Part shown: positions 18,647 to 25,511 of the stretch, piece by piece | Numbering within the stretch: position 1 is the stretch's first letter | How the letters are laid out: each line of letters opens with the position of its first letter | NCBI RefSeq assembly: GCF_014269285.1 | Contig: NZ_JACOAF010000029.1 | Span: 1-64,000, forward strand | Direction of reading: 5' to 3' | Source: Rufibacter sediminis | Lineage (GTDB): Bacteria; Bacteroidota; Bacteroidia; Cytophagales; Hymenobacteraceae | DNA: 64,000 bases | Program-made: the position numbers and the translations under genes | The notes under the pieces: generated by a model | The model's database searches: none | Told to the model about the DNA's origin: nothing | The model's input: the letters and a program-made list of their open reading frames with translations, nothing else

Positions 18647-18703
18647 GACCTCACAGGTTTTGAAAACCAAAGAGCTCACAGGTTTTGAAAACCTGTGAGC
18701 TCT
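18647..18703. repeat. Family D palindrome (CTCACAGGTTTT type)
   Basis: AGAGCTCACAGGTTTT (18671-18686) and its exact reverse complement (18688-18703), preceded by a half copy GACCTCACAGGTTTTGAAAA. It lies 10 bp after argF'. Confidence 0.85.
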
Positions 18704-18722
18704 TACTTACCTCCCTCCTCTT

Positions 18723-18879
18723 TGTCATCCTGAAAGGATCTTGTGGGCGAACTAGATAGACCGTTGCTAAATGCAAGAAACCGTTTTTAGTCTGTTTTTC
18801 AGAAAAGAGGCCGAAAACGGAAGTTAAGTATTGAGCTACCACTTTTCTAACTTGCCCACAAGGTCCTTTCAGGATGACA
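18723..18879. repeat. Family C inverted repeat carrying a nested family A copy
   Basis: Outer arms TGTCATCCTGAAAGGA...CTTGTGGGC and GCCCACAAGG...TCCTTTCAGGATGACA match the copy at 16254-16343. The loop contains a complete family A element at 18781-18820, absent from the other copy. Confidence 0.85.
18781..18820. repeat. Family A repeat nested in family C
   Basis: Left arm CCGTTTTTAGTCTGTTTTTC, right arm AGAAAAGAGGCCGAAAACGG; 40 bp. Confidence 0.85.
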
Positions 18880-18949
18880 TAATAATCTGAGCAAGTCTAA
18901 CATCTCGTGTCGTGATACTTGATACGCGATACCTGATACGAATACAAAA

Positions 18950-19744
18950 ATGCAGAAACTCAACGTCATCAAAATAGGCGGTAACGTGCTGGACAACCCG
19001 GCGCAGTTGGAGCAGTTCTTAACTGATTTTGCTTCTGTGCCAGGCCCCAAAGTACTGGTGCACGGCGGCGGCAAGATTGCCTCAGAACTGAGCAAGCAGC
19101 TGGGCATTGAACCCAATATGGTGACCGGCCGTCGAATTACCGATGCCGATACCCTGCGCGTGGTCACCATGGTCTATGGCGGCTTGCTGAACAAGAACCT
19201 GGTGGCGCAACTGCAAGCCAGAGGCTGTAACTCCCTCGGCCTCACCGGCGCCGATGCCAACGTCATCCCCGCCCACAAACGCCCCGTGAAAGACATTGAC
19301 TACGGGTTTGTGGGTGATGTGGAAAGCCCCGAGCAAGTGAACATAACGTTTCTGGCCTCCCTCGCAGAGCAAGGTCTTACGCCCGTTTTCGCGGCACTAA
19401 CGCATGACGGCCAGGGGAACATGCTCAACACCAACGCCGATACCATCGCCTCTACCCTAGCCGTGGCCCTGAGCCACCAATTTGAGGTGAACCTGATTTA
19501 TTGTTTCGAGAAGAAAGGCGTGCTATTGGATGTGGAGGATGAAACCAGCGTGATTCACCACCTGCAACCACCCTATTATGCTGAGCTGAAAGAACAAGGC
19601 GCCATCTTCGCGGGTATGCTGCCCAAGCTGGACAACGCCTTCGCGGCGCTGGAACAAGGCGTGAAGGCGGTCATCATTGGTGATGCGGCGGAAATTAAAG
19701 ACATCGCCTCTGGCGGAAAGGCAGGAACCAGGATAACGCTGTAA
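18950..19744 (+). CDS. argB: N-acetyl(succinyl)glutamate kinase
   Basis: A 264-residue amino-acid kinase for the second step of the pathway. The N-terminal ATP-binding Lys is in VIKIGGNVLDNP, the glycine-rich substrate loop is VLVHGGGKIASEL, and ITDADTLRVVTMVYGG, NTNADTIASTLA and GMLPKLDNAFAAL are conserved family segments. It is the short form without the N-terminal helix that builds the arginine-sensitive hexamer, so feedback by arginine through that route is not expected (inference). It follows a repeat-filled 313-bp gap. Confidence 0.94.
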   Translation: MQKLNVIKIGGNVLDNPAQLEQFLTDFASVPGPKVLVHGGGKIASELSKQLGIEPNMVTGRRITDADTLRVVTMVYGGLLNKNLVAQLQARGCNSLGLTGADANVIPAHKRPVKDIDYGFVGDVESPEQVNITFLASLAEQGLTPVFAALTHDGQGNMLNTNADTIASTLAVALSHQFEVNLIYCFEKKGVLLDVEDETSVIHHLQPPYYAELKEQGAIFAGMLPKLDNAFAALEQGVKAVIIGDAAEIKDIASGGKAGTRITL

Positions 19745-19751
19745 CAAAATA

Positions 19752-19890
19752 CTGGCGCGAGACTTCCGTCTCGTGCCAAAGGATGAAGCGAGTCTCCAGA
19801 CTCCCGGAAACCACGGAGCGGTGAATGCGGGCAAAATGGAGTCTGGAGACTCCACGCACCCATCGGCACGAGTCTGGAGACTCGCGCCAG
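19752..19890. repeat. Family E compound inverted repeat
   Basis: Outer arms CTGGCGCGAGAC and GACTCGCGCCAG; inner GCGAGTCTCCAGACTC and GAGTCTGGAGACTC. Related copies are at 21198-21365 and 23913-23970. Confidence 0.85.
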
Positions 19891-19932
19891 TGAACATCCT
19901 CGTGCTGCAATAAAAAGAAAATTTAGCAGATG

Positions 19933-19970
19933 CGTTTTGGGGATGTTTTCCTGAAATCAGGTTCAAAACG
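19933..19970. repeat. Family A palindromic repeat
   Basis: Left arm CGTTTTGGGGATGTTTTC, right arm GAAATCAGGTTCAAAACG. Confidence 0.8.
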
Positions 19971-20176
19971 AAACTGTAGATTTTAGAAGGGTTGTGGCGC
20001 AAGCGTCCGCTTGTGTCAGCACGCATACAAGCACGAGACATTTAGAATTAAGCTAACTCTTGGATTGCACCAGATCAGAAAGTAGTAGAATCTGAAAGGG
20101 ACAGCGTTCCTCCAATGGCTTCAGCGCAGAAGACCTCGTAGCGTCCGGAGGACCTGCGAGCGTCTCCGCCAGAAGT

Positions 20177-20212
20177 GTTTAGCGCCTGTTTTTCCGAAAA
20201 CAAGCCCAAAAC
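20177..20212. repeat. Family A palindromic repeat
   Basis: Left arm GTTTAGCGCCTGTTTTTC, right arm GAAAACAAGCCCAAAAC. Confidence 0.85.
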
Positions 20213-20297
20213 AGCGGCAGTTATGCGACAATCTCTTTTCTTGCAGCAGCAACAGTAACATACCAGCCAAAACATCGGCTACAACATATAGAATACC

Positions 20298-21119
20298 ATG
20301 AGTGAACAGTACAAGAAAATAGCCATTCTGGGCGGCGGCAACATGGGCATCGCGCTGGCGAAGGGCATGGTGGCCTCCGGGAAATACCGCGCCGAGGACA
20401 TTACCCTCACCCGCCGCAATACCAAGCTATTAGATGCCATGGTGGAGCAGGGCTACCGCGTCTCCAGCAACAACGCGCTGGCCGTGGCCGAGGCCGACAT
20501 CATCGTGCTCAGCATTCTGCCGCAACAGCTGGACAGCGTGCTGGACAATATCTCCGAGAGCATCGACCCCAGCCGCCATCTGTTCATCTCCATCGTGACC
20601 GGCGTGGCTGTGACGGACATTATCAGCCGCTTGGGAAAGGTAGTGGAAGTGGTGCGCGCCATGCCCAACACCGCCATCGCCATTCAAGAGTCTATGACCT
20701 GTATTGCAAGCAAGAATGCCTCGCCTCAGAACATAGAACTGGTAAAAGACATCTTCTCCGCCGTGGGTGAGACTGTGGAAATTGAGGAAGAACTCATGTC
20801 CTCGGCGACGGCCTTGGTGGCCTGCGGTATTGCCTTCTTTTTACGGTCCATCCGCGCAGCGGCTCAGGGCGGCACCGAGATTGGTTTTCATGCGGGAGAT
20901 GCACTACGTATGGCCGCTCAAACGGCCAAAGGCGCAGCTTCGCTGTTGCTGCACTTCGGCAGTCACCCCGAGAACGAGATTGACAAGGTAACTTCGCCCA
21001 AAGGCTGTACCATTGCAGGCCTGAACGAGATGGAGCACAATGGCTTCAGCTCGGCCATGATTAAGGGCATTAGAACCTCGGCCAACAAGGCAGAGAAGTT
21101 GTATACTGACGAAAAGTAG
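20298..21119 (+). CDS. proC: Pyrroline-5-carboxylate reductase
   Basis: A 273-residue NAD(P)H-dependent enzyme making proline from pyrroline-5-carboxylate. The Rossmann motif is IAILGGGNMGIALAKGM (8-24). VVRAMPNTAIAI and the C-terminal dimerisation helices with TSPKGCTIAGLNEMEHNGFSSAMIKGI are characteristic of ProC. Its position inside the arginine cluster joins proline to arginine metabolism, as both derive from glutamate. Repeat-filled gaps lie on both sides, so it may have its own promoter. Confidence 0.94.
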   Translation: MSEQYKKIAILGGGNMGIALAKGMVASGKYRAEDITLTRRNTKLLDAMVEQGYRVSSNNALAVAEADIIVLSILPQQLDSVLDNISESIDPSRHLFISIVTGVAVTDIISRLGKVVEVVRAMPNTAIAIQESMTCIASKNASPQNIELVKDIFSAVGETVEIEEELMSSATALVACGIAFFLRSIRAAAQGGTEIGFHAGDALRMAAQTAKGAASLLLHFGSHPENEIDKVTSPKGCTIAGLNEMEHNGFSSAMIKGIRTSANKAEKLYTDEK

Positions 21120-21150
21120 AGACCAGGCACCGCCTTGTCTCCACTCATTG

Positions 21151-21190
21151 CTGTTTAGCGGCTCTTTTTCTGAAAACAGGCCCAAAACAG
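21151..21190. repeat. Family A repeat (reverse orientation of the copy at 24171)
   Basis: Left arm CTGTTTAGCGGCTCTTTTTC, right arm GAAAACAGGCCCAAAACAG. Its two arms are the swapped arms of the copy at 24171-24212, which shows the element has a polarity. Confidence 0.88.
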
Positions 21191-21197
21191 AAAACCT

Positions 21198-21365
21198 CTG
21201 GCGCGAGACTGAAGTCTCGTGACACAGGATGAAGCGAGTCTCCAGACTCGCCGGAAACCATACGCTAAAGACAGGTCAGCCATGCGTGCTGTCGCTGCAT
21301 TAGGCAGCGAGAGTAGTCTGGAGACTACTCCTCATCTGTAGGCACGAGTCGCAAACTCGCGCCAG
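21198..21365. repeat. Family E compound inverted repeat
   Basis: CTGGCGCGAGACTGAAGTCT at the left and AACTCGCGCCAG at the right, with inner GCGAGTCTCCAGACTCG and AGTCTGGAGACT. It ends 20 bp before argE. Confidence 0.85.
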
Positions 21366-21385
21366 CGGAATTTTGATTTTAAACA

Positions 21386-22450
21386 ATGAACAACACCTTA
21401 TACCAAGACGCCCTCGCGTTACTCCAGCAATTGATTTCCATCCAGTCATTCAGCCGTGAGGAAGCAGGAACGGCGGAGGCGATTGCGCAGTTCCTGCAGA
21501 CGCGGGGCGTGGAAATTCACCGGCAGCAGAACAACGTCTGGGCGTTCAATAAACACTACAACCCAGCCTTGCCCACGGTGCTGTTGAACTCGCACCATGA
21601 CACCGTGAAGCCGCACCCCAGTTGGACCTTTGACCCGTTCACGCCTACCGTGCAAGACGGCAAACTCATTGGGCTGGGCAGTAATGATGCTGGTGGTTGT
21701 TTAGTGTCGCTCATCGCTACGTTCCTGCACTTTTATGAGCGGCAGGATTTGACCTATAATCTGGTGCTGGCGGCTACCGCCGAAGAAGAAATCTCGGGCA
21801 GAAACGGCATTGAGCTGGTGTACCCAGAACTGAGCGCGGTGGAGTTTGCCATTGTAGGCGAACCAACCCAAATGCACCTGGCCGTGGCCGAGAAGGGCTT
21901 GATGGTACTGGATTGCATAGCCCACGGCCAGGGCGGACACGCGGCCCGTGAGGAAGGCGTCAATGCCATCTACGAGGCGTTGCCTGATATTGAGTGGTTC
22001 CGCACGTTCCGTTTCCCGAAGGAGTCCAGTTTCTTGGGGCCTGTCAAAATGAGCGTAACCATCATTCAGGCAGGTTCGCAGCACAACGTGGTACCTGACC
22101 AATGCAAGTTTACGGTTGATGTGCGCATGACCGATGCCTATCAGCCGGAAGAAGTATTAAGCATCATTCGGGAGCATGTAAAGAGCGAGGTGACGCCACG
22201 GTCTACCCGTTTGCGGCCCTCGTCTATTGACCGGGAACATCCTATTGTGCAGTCGGGCATCAGGCTGGGCAGGAACCTGTACGGCTCCCCTACTACCTCA
22301 GACCAGGCGCTGTTGAGCATTCCTTCGCTCAAAATTGGCCCGGGTGACTCGGCGCGGTCGCATACCGCCGATGAATATATTTACCTTTCAGAACTGGAAG
22401 AAGGCATTCAGCTTTACATAGAACTTTTGACACCCGTTATTACCGCTTAG
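21386..22450 (+). CDS. argE: M20-family N-acyl amino-acid deacylase (ArgE/DapE type)
   Basis: A 354-residue zinc deacylase expected to remove the acyl group from N-acylcitrulline. Metal and catalytic motifs are LNSHHDTVKPHPSWTFDP, GLGSNDAGGCLVS, TAEEEISGRNG (catalytic Glu) and VGEPTQMHLAVAEKGLM. ArgE versus DapE cannot be told from sequence alone. Its position 1 nt before argH in an arginine cluster settles the role. With a succinyl pathway it would be an N-succinylcitrulline desuccinylase, chemically close to DapE. Confidence 0.88.
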   Translation: MNNTLYQDALALLQQLISIQSFSREEAGTAEAIAQFLQTRGVEIHRQQNNVWAFNKHYNPALPTVLLNSHHDTVKPHPSWTFDPFTPTVQDGKLIGLGSNDAGGCLVSLIATFLHFYERQDLTYNLVLAATAEEEISGRNGIELVYPELSAVEFAIVGEPTQMHLAVAEKGLMVLDCIAHGQGGHAAREEGVNAIYEALPDIEWFRTFRFPKESSFLGPVKMSVTIIQAGSQHNVVPDQCKFTVDVRMTDAYQPEEVLSIIREHVKSEVTPRSTRLRPSSIDREHPIVQSGIRLGRNLYGSPTTSDQALLSIPSLKIGPGDSARSHTADEYIYLSELEEGIQLYIELLTPVITA

Positions 22451-22451
22451 C

Positions 22452-23783
22452 ATGAAACTCTGGCAGAAAGAAACCTCCGTGGCGCAGAACGTTGAGAAAT
22501 TCACCGTGGGCAAAGACGCCGAAATGGACCTGCAACTGGCTCCGTTTGATGTGCTGGGTTCCCTGGCGCATACGCGCATGCTGGAAAGCATCGGGCTCAT
22601 GGAACCCGATGACTTGGCCGCCGTGCAGCGCGAGCTAAAGGAGATTTACAAAAGCATTGAATGCGGCGAGTTTACTATTGAGCCAGGCGTGGAAGACGTG
22701 CACTCGCAAGTGGAATTGATTTTGACACGCCGCTTAGGCGAGGCGGGCAAGAAAATCCACAGCGGCCGTTCCCGCAATGACCAGGTGCTGGTAGACCTGA
22801 AACTGTTCATCCGCCATGAAATCAGGCAGACTGTGGAGGCGGTGCACACACTCTTCAATACCTTGCAAGAGCTCAGCGAAAAGAACAAAGATGTTTTACT
22901 GCCAGGCTACACGCACCTGCAGGTGGCCATGCCCTCATCGTTTGGGTTGTGGTTTGGCGCGTACGCCGAGAGTTTGGTAGACGATTTACAGCTGTTACAA
23001 GCAGCCTACAAAATCAGCAACAAGAACCCACTTGGCTCGGCGGCTGGGTACGGAAGTTCCTTCCCGCTCAACCGCCAGATGACCACCGATTTGCTGGGCT
23101 TCGAGGCGCTGAATTACAACGTGGTGTACGCCCAGATGGGCCGAGGCAAAACGGAGCGCAGCGTGAGCATGGGCCTGGCGTCTATTGCTAGTACTGTTGG
23201 CCGCATGGCCATGGACGTGTGCCTGTACATGAGCCAGAACTTCGCCTTCGTGACGCTGCCCGACGAACTGACGACCGGTTCCAGCATCATGCCGCATAAG
23301 AAAAACCCCGATGTGTTTGAGATCATGCGCGGCAAGTGCAACCGCCTGCAGGCGCTTCCTACTGAGATTCAGATGCTGCTCGGCAACCTGCCCTCCGGCT
23401 ATCACCGCGAGCTGCAATTGCTCAAAGAAAGCTTTTTCCCCGCCTTCACTGAAATCAGGAACTGCCTGGAGATGATGACGTTCATGCTTCCGCACCTCAA
23501 ACTGAACCCAGACATCCTAAAAGACGAAAAGTACCAATACCTCTTCAGCGTGGAAGTGGTGAACAACCAGGTGCTCAGCGGGGTGCCGTTCAGAGATGCC
23601 TACAAAAACGTGGGGTTAGCCATTGAGAAAGGTGAATTTGAACGTCCTGAGAAAGTGAACCACACACATGAAGGCAGCATTGGCAATCTCTGTACAAAGC
23701 AAATCAAAGGCCTGATGGACGAGGTGCTGAGCGGCTTCCAGTTTGAAAAAGTAGATAAAGCAATAGCCGAATTACTGACGTAG
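22452..23783 (+). CDS. argH: Argininosuccinate lyase
   Basis: A 443-residue lyase of the fumarase/aspartase superfamily that releases arginine and fumarate. The family signature is GSSIMPHKKNPDVFEIMRGK. Other conserved blocks are DVHSQVELILTRRLGEAG, KIHSGRSRNDQVLVDLKLF and LPGYTHLQVAMPSSFGLWFG. The start codon lies 1 nt after the argE stop, so the two are coupled. It is the last gene of the cluster; a family D hairpin with a T-tract follows. Confidence 0.96.
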   Translation: MKLWQKETSVAQNVEKFTVGKDAEMDLQLAPFDVLGSLAHTRMLESIGLMEPDDLAAVQRELKEIYKSIECGEFTIEPGVEDVHSQVELILTRRLGEAGKKIHSGRSRNDQVLVDLKLFIRHEIRQTVEAVHTLFNTLQELSEKNKDVLLPGYTHLQVAMPSSFGLWFGAYAESLVDDLQLLQAAYKISNKNPLGSAAGYGSSFPLNRQMTTDLLGFEALNYNVVYAQMGRGKTERSVSMGLASIASTVGRMAMDVCLYMSQNFAFVTLPDELTTGSSIMPHKKNPDVFEIMRGKCNRLQALPTEIQMLLGNLPSGYHRELQLLKESFFPAFTEIRNCLEMMTFMLPHLKLNPDILKDEKYQYLFSVEVVNNQVLSGVPFRDAYKNVGLAIEKGEFERPEKVNHTHEGSIGNLCTKQIKGLMDEVLSGFQFEKVDKAIAELLT

Positions 23784-23827
23784 AACCGTCCTCTAATTCC
23801 TTCTCCAATGGAGGGCAACGCTGGAGA

Positions 23828-23869
23828 TGCGTTTAGCGACTCTTTTTCTTAAAACAGGTCCAAAACGCA
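23828..23869. repeat. Family A palindromic repeat
   Basis: Left arm TGCGTTTAGCGACTCTTTTT, right arm AAAACAGGTCCAAAACGCA. Confidence 0.85.
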
Positions 23870-23872
23870 GTA

Positions 23873-23908
23873 GACCTCACAGGTTTTCAAAACCTGTGAG
23901 GTCTTTTT
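23873..23908 (+). terminator. Family D palindrome acting as argH terminator
   Basis: GACCTCACAGGTTTT (23873-23887), 1 nt, exact reverse complement (23889-23903), then TTTTT. A perfect stem with a T-tract gives good terminator geometry. Confidence 0.8.
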
Positions 23909-23912
23909 ATTA

Positions 23913-23970
23913 CTGGCGCGAGACTCCTGTCTCGTGCCTCGTGATGAGGCGAGTCTCCAGACCGCCGAGA
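23913..23970. repeat. Family E repeat, left half only
   Basis: CTGGCGCGAGACTCCTGTCT followed by GGCGAGTCTCCAGAC. The right half seen in the other two copies is missing, and a family B copy follows instead. Confidence 0.7.
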
Positions 23971-23991
23971 GCCAAGGGTAGATGTATCATG

Positions 23992-24057
23992 ATGTCGCGG
24001 AAGCTACTTCCGTGCCCTTACTGGTTCGGCAAGTCACGGAAGTAACTTCCGCGACAT
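23992..24057. repeat. Family B inverted repeat
   Basis: ATGTCGCGGAAG...CTTCCGTG and CACGGAAGTAACTTCCGCGA; second copy of the element at 16124. Confidence 0.85.
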
Positions 24058-24105
24058 TGTAATGGAAGAAGCTAGCTCTTAAAACACCCTATTCAGCATG
24101 CGTCA

Positions 24106-24134
24106 TCATCCCCCTACCCCCTTCAAAGGGGGAC
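24106..24134. repeat. Family F repeat
   Basis: Contains CCCCCTTCAAAGGGGG after TCATCCCCCTA. Three related copies lie in 46033-46356. Confidence 0.8.
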
Positions 24135-24170
24135 GGAATACGTGAAACTGTACAATTAGAAATCTTTCAA

Positions 24171-24212
24171 TGCGTTTTGGGCCTGTTTTCAGAAAAAGAG
24201 CCGCTAAACGCA
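24171..24212. repeat. Family A palindromic repeat
   Basis: Left arm TGCGTTTTGGGCCTGTTTTC, right arm GAAAAAGAGCCGCTAAACGC. Confidence 0.9.
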
Positions 24213-24215
24213 AAA

Positions 24216-24246
24216 GCCCTCACAGATTTCCACAAACTGTGAGGGC
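24216..24246 (-). terminator. Hairpin downstream of the oxidoreductase gene
   Basis: GCCCTCACAGATTT and ACAAACTGTGAGGGC pair with few mismatches (family D-like). It lies 27 bp beyond the 24273 stop. Confidence 0.6.
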
Positions 24247-24272
24247 TTACTATTTTAATAACTTCTAAAGTC

Positions 24273-25271
24273 TTACACCTTCACCAGCATTTTGCCTTGG
24301 TTCTGGCCGGTGAAGAGGCCTAAGAACGCTTCAGGGAGTTGCTCGAAGCCTTCTACAATGGTTTCCTGGTAGTGGAGTTTGCCTTCTTTGACCCAGGTGC
24401 TTAGTTGCTGCATGGCTTCGGGGAAGCGGGCGTGGTAGTTGCTCACGATAAAGCCTTTGATGAGCGCGCTGCGAGTGAGTACCAACGGCAGGAACCGGGG
24501 GCCCTGCTGGGGCTTTTCGTCGTTGTAATGGGCGATCTGGCCGCAGATGGCGAGGCGGGCGTGGAAGTTGATGAGCGAAATGACGGCATCGGTGATCTCG
24601 CCGCCTACGTTGTCAAAGTACACGTCCACGCCGTTGGGGCAGGCGGCTTTCAGGTCGGAACGCAGGTCTTGGGTAGTTTTGTAGTTGATGACTTCATCGT
24701 AGCCGAACTCCTTTTTCAGCAGCTCGGCTTTCTCGTCTGAGCCTGCCAGACCCACCACGCGGCAGCCTTTGAGCTTGGCAATCTGGCCCACCACCATGCC
24801 CACGGCCCCGGCCGCGCCCGATACCACCACCGTCTCGCCCTCCTTAGGCTGGCTAATGTCCAACAACCCGAAGTAAGCCGTTAAGCCGGGCATTCCCAGA
24901 ATGCCCAGGTAATAGCTGGCGGGGGCCAGGCTGGTGTCTATTTTTTGAAGCTTTTTCGCCTCGGCAATGGATTGGGTGGCCCAGGGCAACGCACCCAATA
25001 CCACATCGCCGGGTTGCAGAGCCTCGCTCTTCGATTCCACCACCTTCGCCACTACGCCACCTTCCAGCGGCGCGTCTACCTGAAACGGCGGCGTGTACGA
25101 TTTGGCATCGTTCATGCGGCCGCGCATGTACGGGTCAACGGAGAAAAACTGCGGTTCCAGCAGTACCTGCCCGTCCTGCAAAGCCGGTAGCTCCACTTTC
25201 TCAAACCTGAAATTCTCTTTACTGGGATTTCCCTTCGGCCGACTGGCCAATACGATCTGTGTTATTTCCAT
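24273..25271 (-). CDS. NADP-dependent oxidoreductase, medium-chain MDR superfamily (PTGR/CurA-like)
   Basis: A 332-residue zinc-independent medium-chain reductase. The N-terminal GroES-like half (VDPYMRGRMNDAKSYTPPF) and the Rossmann motif VVVSGAAGAVGMVVGQIAKLKG (about 149-170) are typical of prostaglandin reductase / leukotriene B4 dehydrogenase-like enzymes that reduce enal and enone double bonds. Such enzymes usually detoxify reactive carbonyls or act on curcumin-like compounds; the substrate here is unknown. The gene stands alone, convergent to argH, with a bidirectional terminator between it and the receptor gene upstream. Confidence 0.88.
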   Translation of the reverse strand: MEITQIVLASRPKGNPSKENFRFEKVELPALQDGQVLLEPQFFSVDPYMRGRMNDAKSYTPPFQVDAPLEGGVVAKVVESKSEALQPGDVVLGALPWATQSIAEAKKLQKIDTSLAPASYYLGILGMPGLTAYFGLLDISQPKEGETVVVSGAAGAVGMVVGQIAKLKGCRVVGLAGSDEKAELLKKEFGYDEVINYKTTQDLRSDLKAACPNGVDVYFDNVGGEITDAVISLINFHARLAICGQIAHYNDEKPQQGPRFLPLVLTRSALIKGFIVSNYHARFPEAMQQLSTWVKEGKLHYQETIVEGFEQLPEAFLGLFTGQNQGKMLVKV

Positions 25272-25450
25272 GGTATCTCTTTCCTAAAATTATGGCAAGC
25301 CGAAGCTCAAGCCTTAGTAAAGAAACGGTCTTTGGCACGAAAGGGTATGCACAGAGGAGGTAGCGTGGAGGGTACCAAAGATTTTAAAGTTTCCAATTGC
25401 TCCGCCTCTCCGCTAGCATGAATGCTCTGCGGTAGCCTTTCTTTAAATAG

Positions 25451-25481
25451 AAGAGGGAGTCCGTTTGCCGGACTCCCTCTT
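25451..25481. terminator. Bidirectional-looking terminator downstream of the TonB-dependent receptor
   Basis: AAGAGGGAGTCCG (25451-25463) and CGGACTCCCTCTT (25469-25481) are exact reverse complements with a 5-nt loop, 31 bp past the stop of the 25512 gene. Both sides are flanked by T/A-rich sequence. Confidence 0.8.
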
Positions 25482-25511
25482 TAATATTGTAGCGTTTACG
25501 AACTGCTCTGG

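Larger units (their letters stand above)
19745..20297. other. Repeat-filled argB-proC gap
   Basis: Contains a family E element (19752-19890), a family A copy (19933-19970), a partial repeat with GGCGCAAGCG facing CGCTTGTGTC (about 19995-20020) and another family A copy (20177-20212). No gene seen in 553 bp. Confidence 0.75.
23784..24272. other. Repeat-filled gap between argH and the convergent oxidoreductase
   Basis: Holds six elements: family A (23828), D (23873), truncated E (23913), B (23992), F (24106) and A (24171), then a D-like hairpin (24216). No gene seen. Confidence 0.8.
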
